IMG/VR virus record: IMGVR_UViG_3300022752_000059
Location: 1 to 64,000 of that record
DNA length: 64,000 nucleotides
Strand: one strand, 5' to 3'
Source: a virus
In this document: piece after piece, positions 40,004-48,631 of the stretch
Layout of the letters: each line of letters opens with the position of its first letter
Position numbering within the stretch: the stretch's first letter is position 1
The notes under the pieces: generated by a model
What the model saw: the letters and a program-made list of their open reading frames with translations, nothing else
Database searches by the model: none
What the model was told of the DNA's origin: nothing
Program-made: the position numbers and the translations under genes

Positions 40004-40757
40004 GCACGATGTTTAGGTCTTCCCCACACGTGGCACACTGGGCATTCACCTCCCCGATCTCTGGACCAGGCTGGTTTTCCATCAAGGTCTTGATTACTAG
40101 GGCTCGGTCCTTGAGATTGAGGCTTTTTGCCCATTCTTCGACGTTGACTCCCTTGTCTGCGATGAGGCAACGGGCAATCATGAGGGTGTTTTGTTCAGCG
40201 GTGGTTTTGGCTTTCTTAGCCACGTGCTGACTGTCGAACCCAACGGGTAGGCGCAGTTTCACCGTAGTGCCATTAGACAATTCGACGCTCAAATGCTCTC
40301 TGACGTCAAACGTTGCTTCTTTGCGCTTGAACTCGTCCATTGATACAAACACGTCGTTGGATGAACCGCAGGCCCTGCAGGTTACTTGGTATTCACGGGT
40401 CTTTCCGTAAGTGGCTTCAATGACCCCGAGGAACAACAGGTCACGGTCACCAATGATCAGTTGGTCAATGATGCTTGGATTGTCCGCAACCTCGATCGTG
40501 CCAATCTTTACGACGGCACGCTTCAAAAGAAACGACATAAACTCGGGATAGACCATCTTGCGACTGTCAATTGAAGCAATGGCTTCCTCGTCAAAACCGT
40601 TCAATTCACGGACCAGTGCGTTGGTTTCCCACACGTCGGTCTCTTTGTTGAGGACTCCACGAATCAGTTCTACAACTGGTTGAGGCGCAGATTTGATTTT
40701 TGGAACGTCGTCTTCCATCGCCTTGTTGAGGGCGTCGGCCTGCTGACTAATATCCAT
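39975..40757 (-). CDS. Tail/baseplate assembly protein, T4 gp26-like
   Basis: The 260-aa protein has helical ends and two CxxC pairs (Cys127/130 in CRACG, Cys241/244 in CATCG) expected to bind zinc, resembling T4 gp26-type baseplate hub assembly proteins. Directly upstream of the tape measure, where tail assembly chaperones lie. Its stop at 39975-39977 is followed by a second overlapping frame. Confidence 0.72.
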   Translation of the reverse strand: MDISQQADALNKAMEDDVPKIKSAPQPVVELIRGVLNKETDVWETNALVRELNGFDEEAIASIDSRKMVYPEFMSFLLKRAVVKIGTIEVADNPSIIDQLIIGDRDLLFLGVIEATYGKTREYQVTCRACGSSNDVFVSMDEFKRKEATFDVREHLSVELSNGTTVKLRLPVGFDSQHVAKKAKTTAEQNTLMIARCLIADKGVNVEEWAKSLNLKDRALVIKTLMENQPGPEIGEVNAQCATCGEDLNIVLDWASLLFS

Positions 40758-40790
40758 TTACTGCTCCTTCTATGAAACTTAGTTGTAATA

Positions 40791-41420
40791 CTACTTGTTG
40801 GCGAGATCCTCGGTGCCGCTCCAGTCGATGTAGAAGCCTTCGTGGTGGACGGTCATTGACTGAATCAGGATGCCGTTGTCACCAGCGTTGAGATCGGTCA
40901 GGGCATATGCACCAGGCCATGCGTTGTACAACTTGAACTGGAACTTGACGTTTCCAGGAACGATGTTCGCAGACTGCGTGTCGCCGTCCCACTGGTACTG
41001 CAATCCACCGTTGTTGGTTTCGGTGGCAGTATGCGGGTGGTCATAGACACGGACGAGGATGTCGCAGCGATAATCACCGTCACCCGTCGCCAAACCAGTT
41101 TCGCCACTGACGCCGCCGCCCAACCATGCGTGGAGGAACTTTTGCCACTGGAACAATTGGTCCTGACCAGCAAACGCACCACGTGCAAATGACACGGGAG
41201 CAAAGTCTGACTGTCCAACCATCTTGTGCGGGTGGGTATTCATTCCGCCTTCACGGTACGTGATCACTTCGTTGGTGACCGAAATACCGCTGACTTGTGC
41301 AAAACCCAGTTCAGACAACTCCTTCAATTTGTTTGCAAGGTTTGTTCCCTGATTTTTCGGGATGATACGAACCCGAAACTTGAAATTACGAAGCGGGTCT
41401 GTTCGAAGCGTATTTGCCAT
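40791..41420 (-). CDS. Tail tube protein, gp19-like
   Basis: The 209-aa protein has FKFRVRIIPKN near the start, GFAQVSGISVTNEVITYREGG, and a conserved middle, matching the T4 gp19-type tail tube fold (beta sandwich). Length is typical. It polymerises inside the sheath and follows the sheath gene directly. Confidence 0.92.
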   Translation of the reverse strand: MANTLRTDPLRNFKFRVRIIPKNQGTNLANKLKELSELGFAQVSGISVTNEVITYREGGMNTHPHKMVGQSDFAPVSFARGAFAGQDQLFQWQKFLHAWLGGGVSGETGLATGDGDYRCDILVRVYDHPHTATETNNGGLQYQWDGDTQSANIVPGNVKFQFKLYNAWPGAYALTDLNAGDNGILIQSMTVHHEGFYIDWSGTEDLANK

Positions 41421-41435
41421 GTTCTAACGTTCTCC

Positions 41436-43013
41436 TTAGATTGCACTGGCGGTGCCGCCAGCGAACTGGGTGAGTTTGATGATTACGAATTCGGCTGGGT
41501 ATTGCAGTGCAACACCAACCTCAATATTGACGTATCCGTCTTCGATGGACGCTTGGGTATTGTTTGTGTTGTCACAGACGATGTAGAAAGCCGACGCAGG
41601 CGAGGAGCCCTTGAGGTTTCCTTTCGCCCAGAAGTCAGTCAGGGTGCTGGTCAACGACACCTTGATTCGATCCCACAGCCGCTCATCGTTGGGTTCAAAA
41701 ACCGCAAACTCCGTCTGATTCTTCAAGACCACTCGCAAGTACGAGAGCGTACGGCGGATGGTGATGTAGCGGTCTGGACGGTTCTTCGAGAGCGTTCGTG
41801 CACCGTTGATGATGGTGCCGCCGCCAGGAATCGTACGCAAGCAGTTGACGTTGTTGGTCTTGTACAACTCACCCTGATCGGCATCGCTCAAAGTAGCAAC
41901 CAGACCGAACACGTTTTGCAGGTCGAGGTCGTAACCAGCGGGCGCCTTTCCGACACCACGGATGCTTTCAGAACGAACGAATGCACCAGCAATCGCACCA
42001 CCTGCGTGGGTGTCACGAATAGCCGTTGGACCACTCTTGGCTGGGTCGTACATCTTCAATGCGGGGAAGTACACCGCACCGTATGAACCATAGGTGGAAG
42101 CGCTGTAGTTTGCAACGGCGGTCTGCACTTGGTTCTTGGTGAGTGTGGTCAAATCCGAATCAATGATGACGAATGCGTCTCCACGATTTGCGGCGTACAG
42201 AAGTGCGTTGTTGATGCGGGTAGTCGCCGTCTGACCAACGAGGTTGATCAACAGCGGACCAGGAACCGAATCAAGGTTTGAAACTGCGGTTGCCCATTCC
42301 GTATCAGCGCTAACTGCGCTCGGGTTAGTTGCATCAGAACCACTGGCAAGAGTGAATGACGTGACATAGTCGCCAACCGATACACCAGATACGGACACGG
42401 TTGCGCCGCTTCCAATTGTTGCTGGGGTACCGTTCACTTTCACATAAGCGGAATAGAGATCGAGAACGCTCTTGAAGTAACGGCTTGACGTCGAATCAAA
42501 CGACAGTTCCTGCCATGATTCAACTTCGGTGGCAACACCATTCTTCGTCAGAGTTACCGACAGAGCAAACAACGTTGAGGCTTGCAACTTGGGAGCGGTG
42601 GTAACGTCAGCCAGCGTATTTGGGTCGAACGTCAAGGTCACCGAGAGGTCATTGCCCCATGCGCCCTTGGAAGCAGCATCAAGTTGGAACAACGTTGACG
42701 AACCAGATGCGCCCGTCACCGTTCCAGTGAAGGTGAACGTAGAAGCAGCAGCGGTGGTGTCGATAACACGTGACACGTAGACGTCACGACCACCATTTGC
42801 AAAGAAGTGATAGACGGCGTAACCAAGATCGTAACCGCTGGTGATGTCACCAAACTTGGTCTTGTACTCGTTCCACGAAGTCAAAAGAACGGGCGTTGCT
42901 GGACCACGCTCGGCTGTGCCAACAAATGCCGCAGCAGTGACTGCCGTGCGGTTTGCGACGTTGCTAGTGAACGGGGCTTCCTGAACGTATACCCCTGGGC
43001 GATCGTATGCCAT
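41436..43013 (-). CDS. Tail sheath protein
   Basis: The 525-aa protein opens MAYDRPGVYVQEAPF, the usual sheath start, and contains ATPVLLTSWNEYKTKFG, HFFANGGRDVYVSRV, and C-terminal domains with LRTIPGGGTIINGARTLS and RYITIRRTLSYL that define contractile sheath proteins. It contracts to drive the tube through the envelope. This is the clearest marker of a myovirus-type tail in the window. Confidence 0.97.
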   Translation of the reverse strand: MAYDRPGVYVQEAPFTSNVANRTAVTAAAFVGTAERGPATPVLLTSWNEYKTKFGDITSGYDLGYAVYHFFANGGRDVYVSRVIDTTAAASTFTFTGTVTGASGSSTLFQLDAASKGAWGNDLSVTLTFDPNTLADVTTAPKLQASTLFALSVTLTKNGVATEVESWQELSFDSTSSRYFKSVLDLYSAYVKVNGTPATIGSGATVSVSGVSVGDYVTSFTLASGSDATNPSAVSADTEWATAVSNLDSVPGPLLINLVGQTATTRINNALLYAANRGDAFVIIDSDLTTLTKNQVQTAVANYSASTYGSYGAVYFPALKMYDPAKSGPTAIRDTHAGGAIAGAFVRSESIRGVGKAPAGYDLDLQNVFGLVATLSDADQGELYKTNNVNCLRTIPGGGTIINGARTLSKNRPDRYITIRRTLSYLRVVLKNQTEFAVFEPNDERLWDRIKVSLTSTLTDFWAKGNLKGSSPASAFYIVCDNTNNTQASIEDGYVNIEVGVALQYPAEFVIIKLTQFAGGTASAI

Positions 43014-43050
43014 TGTTTTACTCCTGAGAAGTTAGACTCGACAGACCTGT

Positions 43051-43692
43051 TTAATTTGTCTGTTCAAGTGTAGTTGATACGGATAGAACTTTCTTGATCC
43101 CAATTAGTGCTGCTGTCGGCAGTTCTGACGACATTTGTAACGTGTATATTTTACGAAATATTCGCTTCCTGTACCCAGCCTCTGGGTCCAACATGTCGGC
43201 AGCCGACCAGTCCAAAAGGTCAAGCCTTCGGCTGGTTCCGTCAACCCCAATGTTGATTGAGTTGTAGCGAAACGGTACCACAGAAGAAAGCATCTGGGAG
43301 GTTAGTTCCCTGTCATGGAGGGCACTTCGGCAGTAGGTGGCGACCTGATACATCAAGTCGATCGGAATGAACTCATTGCTTCGGTAGAAATCGTCACCAG
43401 TCATTTCGGGAGAACTGGCAGAAGACGTATTAGGCCAGTACTTGATGACATTGGGGTGGTCGGTATTCAAATTTGTGTACAAAGTAACGTCTGAATGTTG
43501 TCTGTTTTTTGCATGGTTGATATCAAGAAGGTCGATGGTAATAAACGGATACTGCCGTTCAGTTTCACCGTCTGGATATCTGAAGAATACTTTGACTGGT
43601 CGGGACGCATTCCTGTCGTCACTTACCGTCACAGTGCTTAAACGAATCTTGAGCGCCTCATCTTCAGCAAGAAGAAAACCAGCACGACTCAT
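43051..43692 (-). CDS. Tail terminator / connector-like protein
   Basis: A 213-aa protein located just before the sheath, as tail terminators and sheath-completion proteins are. It has a PFITIDLLDINHAKNRQ stretch and IPIDLMYQVATYCRSALHDRELTSQML, alpha/beta pattern. Assignment is mainly by position; sequence similarity to a named family is not certain. Confidence 0.65.
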   Translation of the reverse strand: MSRAGFLLAEDEALKIRLSTVTVSDDRNASRPVKVFFRYPDGETERQYPFITIDLLDINHAKNRQHSDVTLYTNLNTDHPNVIKYWPNTSSASSPEMTGDDFYRSNEFIPIDLMYQVATYCRSALHDRELTSQMLSSVVPFRYNSINIGVDGTSRRLDLLDWSAADMLDPEAGYRKRIFRKIYTLQMSSELPTAALIGIKKVLSVSTTLEQTN

Positions 43693-44051
43693 AGGCGAGT
43701 AACCTTTGCAATACGCTGTTCAAGCGTTCGTGCGGTACGTTCAGCCGTTTTCCTTAAGAACGCCCGAGGTGCCTGCTCTAGATTTCCATATTCAAGGTTT
43801 GGGGCGGCATCGCCATCCATTGAGTAAAACAACTTACCGTCTTTGACTACCGCATTAATTGTTTTAGCAAGTTCTGGATTCTCTTGTGCCACAACGTCCC
43901 GCAACATTTTTAAATCATTGTTGATCGTTGAAATTAAAGTCTTTTGAATTGTTTTTGGAATTTGATTAACTGCCTGAGCAATCGAGTTTGAAACTGGTGC
44001 AAAGATGGGGTCAGAACTGAGTGGAATGGACGTTTTGGAATAGCCAACCAT
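43689..44051 (-). CDS. HK97 gp10-like head-tail protein
   Basis: The 120-aa protein has helices with an internal short beta part (DGKLFYSMDGDAAPNLEYG) and a basic C-terminal helix (AERTARTLEQRIAK), similar to gp10-like tail completion proteins of about this length. Placed between the neck and terminator genes. A 65-nt gap upstream (44052-44116) shows no clear promoter. Confidence 0.62.
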   Translation of the reverse strand: MVGYSKTSIPLSSDPIFAPVSNSIAQAVNQIPKTIQKTLISTINNDLKMLRDVVAQENPELAKTINAVVKDGKLFYSMDGDAAPNLEYGNLEQAPRAFLRKTAERTARTLEQRIAKVTRL

Positions 44052-44116
44052 GGCAATCCTCTCAAAGTTCTGGGCAGTTGTGGCTTACGACGCTCGTCGA
44101 AAGCAAATCAATTTTA

Positions 44117-44656
44117 TCAGAGATTGGCGATAGTGGAGGGCCACGGAAGGTCGACGACCCCCATTGCTTGCGGGCCTGGGTCAAATGGCATCTCTTGGTC
44201 AATGTAGATTTCGTACCCTTCCACCAAAATAAGCACGTCATCTCGCAGCCGACCACGGACCTTGTAGTTATGGACGCTGAAATAACGACCGTCGTACAGG
44301 AACATATCGTTCAATCGACGTTGGTATTCGTAAGGGTATTCAATACCAGCCGACCTAAAATCCTCCACCGAAGCAACAAAATTGGTAATTTCTACGGGCT
44401 GTCGTCCCTCTGGAATTGCACGCTTTTCGTCCTCACGTTCCGCAATTGTTAGGACAGGGATAGTCACCCCGTTCTTATACTTCTTTCCTCCGACACCACG
44501 TGGGCCCTCGTCATATACGTCGTCGTATTGAGAACCAGCACCTGCTGGGGTGGTGTGGGGAACAAACTCAAACCACACCACAGTCTCGCCGTAGTTCCTC
44601 GTGTGTTCACGATAACGGCGGCGTATGAGGTTTAGTTCACGCCGAATGTCCGTCAT
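44117..44656 (-). CDS. Head-tail connector-like neck protein
   Basis: A 179-aa protein, beta-rich with RDDVLILVEGYEIYI near the end and ETVVWFEFVPH near the start. Position between the neck-like upstream protein and the gp10-like protein fits a connector or stopper. The start overlaps the previous gene's stop by 4 nt (ATGA type). Confidence 0.62.
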   Translation of the reverse strand: MTDIRRELNLIRRRYREHTRNYGETVVWFEFVPHTTPAGAGSQYDDVYDEGPRGVGGKKYKNGVTIPVLTIAEREDEKRAIPEGRQPVEITNFVASVEDFRSAGIEYPYEYQRRLNDMFLYDGRYFSVHNYKVRGRLRDDVLILVEGYEIYIDQEMPFDPGPQAMGVVDLPWPSTIANL

Positions 44657-45465
44657 ATGAACGTATTACTGACATAATTGGGAGGAATGTTGGCGTCGAT
44701 ATAGACATCCTCACGCAGTTTGTCAATCGGAGCCTCTTCAAGTTCGATGACTTGTTTGTCCTCGTTCGGGAAGATGCGCTCGATTGGACCGTAGTCACCG
44801 AGTTCCTTGTGCTTGTAAATGGGCACGTAGCGATTGGTTGTGCGACTGACACGTCGAAGATTGAAGATTTCGATGCGGTCAACGCCAATGTTGAGGGCAC
44901 GTGCCTGTTTGTCGTATTGCTGAGACCAGTAGGTCAGCAATGATTGCACCATTCTGAAACGCTGACTGGCGGGGATGTGAACGGATTCGGAGGTCATGAC
45001 GTCAATATCACGGCTGAATTCGGACATCAGTCCCATGAGTACCTCAACGATCGTTCCCATACCAATCGTTTCGATGATGACCTGTGCCATGTTTTCGAGC
45101 GGAATATCCAGACTGAACACATGCTGGTTGATTGACTGCTTTGCGTAGAACTCAAGATCAGCAGGCGATACCCATTCGTAGTAGTACCCTTCGACCATCA
45201 GTTTGGTGTTGGCGGCTGGGGTGGAACCGAGACGAAGGATTCCGTTTCGATCGTCCAACGAATACTGGAGCGGGGACAACTGGGTTGCCGAGGCGCCAGT
45301 AGTCGTGGCTACCCATAAGGTGTCAGCGTCGATGTTTGGGTTTCCAAGTTCATAGGTGCGCCCAACCGCATCTAAAGACACTTGAAAGAATCGTGGGAAG
45401 TCCCGAAGGTAGGTTCGGGCTACCTCTGTGACGTCCTTGAGGATGGCGTCCGAATACAGAGTCAT
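44653..45465 (-). CDS. Neck/head completion-like protein
   Basis: The 270-aa protein has an N-terminal helix, a beta-rich middle (ANTKLMVEGYYYEWV) and a long helical part (NMAQVIIETIGMGTIVEVL). It lies after adhesin and small genes at the head-to-tail transition. No exact family recognised; the position suggests a head completion protein. Confidence 0.62.
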   Translation of the reverse strand: MTLYSDAILKDVTEVARTYLRDFPRFFQVSLDAVGRTYELGNPNIDADTLWVATTTGASATQLSPLQYSLDDRNGILRLGSTPAANTKLMVEGYYYEWVSPADLEFYAKQSINQHVFSLDIPLENMAQVIIETIGMGTIVEVLMGLMSEFSRDIDVMTSESVHIPASQRFRMVQSLLTYWSQQYDKQARALNIGVDRIEIFNLRRVSRTTNRYVPIYKHKELGDYGPIERIFPNEDKQVIELEEAPIDKLREDVYIDANIPPNYVSNTFI

Positions 45466-45483
45466 GCTACCAGTTTACTTCAA

Positions 45484-45636
45484 TTACTGGTCGCCCGAAC
45501 CGCTCCCAGGAACCTTGTCGCTTGCTGGCTGGTTGATCTCTGAGCGCTCTTCATGTACACGGTGTGACATGACGGCACGTACACGTTTGATATCGGTGAC
45601 GGTTCCGCTGGGAAGGGGGAGGTCTCGTTCAGTCAA
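45484..45636 (-). CDS. Small protein with TTG start, 50 aa
   Basis: A frame starting at TTG, with AGGAGG nine bases upstream, overlaps the preceding gene by 8 nt and ends before the neck-like gene. The product is polar and charged (TERDLPLPSGTVTDIKRVR), with a Gly/Ser end. The good ribosome site supports it despite the rare start. Confidence 0.55.
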   Translation of the reverse strand: MTERDLPLPSGTVTDIKRVRAVMSHRVHEERSEINQPASDKVPGSGSGDQ

Positions 45637-45955
45637 GTTTCATCGCCTCCTGTCTGGCGTGTGCGTATCGTGGGTATTCCTGATTTGCAAGAATTGAGTA
45701 AAGGCGCATCGCATTGATGTACACCTGGATGCTGTCAACGGCAGCAAGGTGGGTGGGGCCGTTGAATGACTCGACGGCAAATGCAGAATGCTTCTCCAAA
45801 CCTTCAGCAATGAATCCTTTCAAATCTTTTAAAAACTCAGGGTTCTCATCAATAACGTCAAAGAGTCTCACGTACTCGTGAAGTGCAATGATTTCGTCCC
45901 TAAACATGACGAGGACCCCAACGTTTGATTCAAACAATTCGTAATGATTTGACAT
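45629..45955 (-). CDS. Hypothetical helical protein, 108 aa
   Basis: Predicted largely helical and acidic (FRDEIIALHEYVRLFDVIDENPEFL), without Cys or membrane segment. Located in the structural region between an adhesin-like gene and neck genes. Could be a minor structural or assembly protein. Not recognised. Confidence 0.68.
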   Translation of the reverse strand: MSNHYELFESNVGVLVMFRDEIIALHEYVRLFDVIDENPEFLKDLKGFIAEGLEKHSAFAVESFNGPTHLAAVDSIQVYINAMRLYSILANQEYPRYAHARQEAMKLD

Positions 45956-45959
45956 GTTG

Positions 45960-46127
45960 TTACCACTTTCCTAATGGGCATTTTTGTGATTTGATTAGGG
46001 TTTTCACTTTCATGAAACACCCACATTCCTTACACGTACCAGTTGGTTTAAAGAACCTATCACAGCCACGGCAAATCTCATAACGGCTCTTGGATAGTTC
46101 CATGCGGTCATCAGTTGATGTATTCAA
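45960..46127 (-). CDS. DUF6171-like small Cys-rich protein, about 55 aa
   Basis: The core CRGCDRFFKPTGTCKECGCFMKVK ending in CPLGKW is a compact zinc- or metal-binding pattern (C-x2-C, C-x2-C-x-C, C) typical of short DUF6171-type phage proteins. Its start is uncertain: TTG at 46127 (AAGGA 8 nt upstream) is favoured, ATG 46103 gives 47 aa, and longer starts overlap the adhesin gene. Confidence 0.75.
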   Translation of the reverse strand: MNTSTDDRMELSKSRYEICRGCDRFFKPTGTCKECGCFMKVKTLIKSQKCPLGKW

Positions 46128-47124
46128 ATTGATCAATCCTTGTGCTTTGTCCTCGTGTGGCTGGAGCAATGATGATTCCATGCTGTGTTCCAAACTGCGG
46201 GTTATTTGCGGTGTGGTTAAAGGATACTGAAGAGCCACCACGCACGCCAGTCACAGTAATACTGTTGATGTTTGTAGATACTTGGATAGTAGATAGATAG
46301 TTATCGGAACCAGTATTAGAAAACGTGGATGACGCAACTTCTGAAACGACTCCACTTTCACTTTTAATAATACGCATTGTGTGCGTGTATACCGTAGTAT
46401 TTACAGTCGTCAGTGTTGCGGGGTAGTCGCAGTTAAAACTAGTGGTTGTAGTATTGGCAGTACAACCGCTTCCTGGATAGGAATAAGGGTTTACAGCACC
46501 GCTCCTTATGTTTTGGTAGCAAACGCCGTTGAATGCATAACCACCAATAGCACCGCAACTTGGAACCATGCTATCAGTAAATCCAAGAAAACCGCTGTAA
46601 CAGGTGCAGGTTGCTGGGTCGACGGGGTCTCCCGAACAAGCACAACCGCCTGGATCATTACAAATGCATTGACTGTTTGGAGTGACAGATTGGTTGTTTG
46701 GGCAAGTGCCCCCAGAGAAGGTAGTGGTTGAAGACGTGCAGGTTCTAAGACACGTTGTTCCGCTAAGTGTTCCACCCTCTGGACATGTGTATGCCGAGGA
46801 CGTACCACCAGTTGTTACAGATTGTGTGACGGCAGCCCACCAGTTGTTGGCATTTCTAACCCAAAAAGAAACTCCAAAGCCAGCATTATCACTACCACTA
46901 CTGGTTGCTCTAAACGACCCATCAGACTTTTGAGAGTCAAAAACCGCAAGCGGATAGGAAGACGCAGTGGTGGGTGTAAAGGCAGTGTTGGAACTTATTT
47001 GCCAATCGCCTCTTACTTCTATCCACTCATACTCAATCGTGGCAATATTGGCGTTATTAGCCCTGTTGAAAGTATCTGTGAACGGCACTACCGATCGAGC
47101 CGATTCAATAATTCCTGGAATCAT
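46111..47124 (-). CDS. Adhesin-like virion protein with Cys-rich insertion
   Basis: The 337-aa protein has an N-terminal concanavalin/LamG-like pattern (TDTFNRANNANIATIE, GDWQIS, GFGVSFWVRN about 15-95) and matching C-terminal strands (HTMRIIKSESG, GTQHGIIIAPA). Between them, residues 114-232 hold 14 Cys at irregular spacing (for example TCPEGGTL, CICN, CACSGD), like disulfide-bonded EGF- or granulin-type knots. This suggests a surface-exposed carbohydrate-binding or receptor-binding protein. Cys-rich inserts in phage proteins are uncommon because the cytoplasm is reducing; disulfides would form after release. Confidence 0.75.
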   Translation of the reverse strand: MIPGIIESARSVVPFTDTFNRANNANIATIEYEWIEVRGDWQISSNTAFTPTTASSYPLAVFDSQKSDGSFRATSSGSDNAGFGVSFWVRNANNWWAAVTQSVTTGGTSSAYTCPEGGTLSGTTCLRTCTSSTTTFSGGTCPNNQSVTPNSQCICNDPGGCACSGDPVDPATCTCYSGFLGFTDSMVPSCGAIGGYAFNGVCYQNIRSGAVNPYSYPGSGCTANTTTTSFNCDYPATLTTVNTTVYTHTMRIIKSESGVVSEVASSTFSNTGSDNYLSTIQVSTNINSITVTGVRGGSSVSFNHTANNPQFGTQHGIIIAPATRGQSTRIDQFEYIN

Positions 47125-47129
47125 AAGCC

Positions 47130-48308
47130 CTACGCAATCAAGTTACCGATAAGCACCCACGTATTAGCGCCTCGCTTCACCAGAGTGGCAGCGGCCCACT
47201 GACCCTTTAACTTGAATTTGTTACCCTCCGCATTTAGGGTCACACCACCAGCCGCTTGAATAGTGACAACATACGTTCCAGTTGTTTGTAATAGGTCAAC
47301 ACGATCACCAACAGAGAACGCCACTGAATCCGTGGGAACCGTGACAGTCATATTTGCAGTAGTCGGGCCTAATTCAACTAGTTTTCCCAAGTCACTAGCC
47401 ACCAGTGTGTAGTTGTTTGAAGTAATTGTTGCGGTTGCTTGTGTTGAGTTGAATCCTGCACGAGGGGCACCAGCGGCAAGTTTGTCAACGGTCACCGCTC
47501 CGTTTGCTAACTGGGTAGTTCCAATACCACCGCTTGCAATAGCACTTCCAGGAATGGAAGTAAGACCAGCGCCAGATCCCGTAAAGGATGTTGCGGTCAC
47601 CGCACCAGCGGCAAAATTACCACTTGCGTCTCGATACACAATCGAGTTGGCAGTGTTTGTAGAAAGAGTTTGAACGTACTGAGCAAGGTTTGTCCACGTG
47701 GTTGCCCCAGTCTTTACATAAACCTGAGACTGACCAGTGTTGCTTGCGACAGTGGTGTTGATATGAGTATCACCAACAAGGCCAGTGGACCCAGAAGGCG
47801 CTGAGGAACTCTTTCTAGCAATCGTTGACGGGCTTACTACCCGCTTGTCGACAAGCAATTCCGTGTCGTGCGTTTGATTAAAAGTATTCTTGACGTACAC
47901 CGCATAAAGCGGGATTTGAGAAGCGGGAAGTGTTGGAAATACTGGGTTTGTTGCACTTGTTGTTCCAGTCACAACCGCAAACTGAAACGTGCCGTTGTTG
48001 TTATACGCACAGATTAAATCAAAGCGTGCGTCAGTAGTGGCGGGAGCAAGAGGGATGATTACCGTGGAACCAGTGATCGTTCCGTACTCGTTATCAATAC
48101 GAACTTCTACAGTGGACAACTGAACGTTCAAGTATGCGGCTGGATTATTGCCAGCAGCAGTGGTCACGGAGACAATGTCTCCACCAGAGATTACGGCATC
48201 ACTACGGTGACCCAAGACTTCAAAGTCAAGGGCATCTGGCTCCGCTTGATCAAGAGAAGCGATGAGGTTTGCTGAGTAATCCGTCGCATTAGGGACTGTG
48301 AAACCCAT
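47130..48308 (-). CDS. Tail fibre-like virion protein
   Basis: The 392-aa protein opens MGFTVPNATDYSANLIA, has a beta-rich body with GAGLTSIPGSAIASGGIGTT-type repeats (triple-helix-like fibre) and ends in a common phage C-terminal domain: YTLVASDLGKLVEL, GDRVDLLQTTGTYVV, and LVKRGANTWVLIGNL. Likely a fibre or adhesin contacting the host. The small next gene at 48316 sits between it and the capsid gene. Confidence 0.8.
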   Translation of the reverse strand: MGFTVPNATDYSANLIASLDQAEPDALDFEVLGHRSDAVISGGDIVSVTTAAGNNPAAYLNVQLSTVEVRIDNEYGTITGSTVIIPLAPATTDARFDLICAYNNNGTFQFAVVTGTTSATNPVFPTLPASQIPLYAVYVKNTFNQTHDTELLVDKRVVSPSTIARKSSSAPSGSTGLVGDTHINTTVASNTGQSQVYVKTGATTWTNLAQYVQTLSTNTANSIVYRDASGNFAAGAVTATSFTGSGAGLTSIPGSAIASGGIGTTQLANGAVTVDKLAAGAPRAGFNSTQATATITSNNYTLVASDLGKLVELGPTTANMTVTVPTDSVAFSVGDRVDLLQTTGTYVVTIQAAGGVTLNAEGNKFKLKGQWAAATLVKRGANTWVLIGNLIA

Positions 48309-48315
48309 TTAAACC

Positions 48316-48540
48316 TCACAGAGTGTCGTAGATGTTTCCGTTCTTTCGGAGGTAGGCGTAGAGGTCACGAGGGACCGAGTATCGAGTGCCATCAACGAAG
48401 TTGAAGACCCGCTGACCCCAGTACATCGTCCAAGTTCCCTTGATGCGTGCCTGCACTTCGTCAGGCATTACGACTACTGGTTGCTCTTCGACCTGGTTCT
48501 CGTCCTGTTCGACGAACTCCGCAATCTTTCTTTTAGCCAT
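48316..48540 (-). CDS. Small hypothetical virion-region protein, 74 aa
   Basis: Acidic N-terminus, then a beta-rich core (GTWTMYWGQRVFNFVDGTRYSVP) and a short helix. Located directly downstream of the capsid gene, where head-decoration or completion proteins often lie. Not recognised. Confidence 0.68.
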   Translation of the reverse strand: MAKRKIAEFVEQDENQVEEQPVVVMPDEVQARIKGTWTMYWGQRVFNFVDGTRYSVPRDLYAYLRKNGNIYDTL

Positions 48541-48581
48541 GTTGATTACTCCTTACTGAACATTTTGTCATAGATGGAGAG

Positions 48582-48610
48582 GGGGGCGGGGCAAATTGCG
48601 CCCCACCCCC
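48582..48610 (-). terminator. GC-rich hairpin after the capsid gene
   Basis: Arms 48582-48592 and 48600-48610 form an 11-bp stem with a 7-nt loop in the leftward transcript, with one U-G wobble (on the other strand it would be a C-A mismatch, so the leftward RNA folds better). It lies 22 nt past the capsid stop. No T-tract follows, so partial termination or 3' mRNA protection to boost capsid expression is likely. Confidence 0.65.
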
Positions 48611-48631
48611 AACTCACATCGATTGCCTGAA

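Noticed and set aside
41226-42086. 286-codon open frame antisense to the sheath and tube genes
   Set aside because: Shadow of strong coding on the other strand; no ribosome site or recognisable protein features.
44052-44116. Promoter or small RNA in the 65-nt gap
   Set aside because: A short CGACG/CGTCG pairing exists, but no -10/-35 pair or longer structure stands out.
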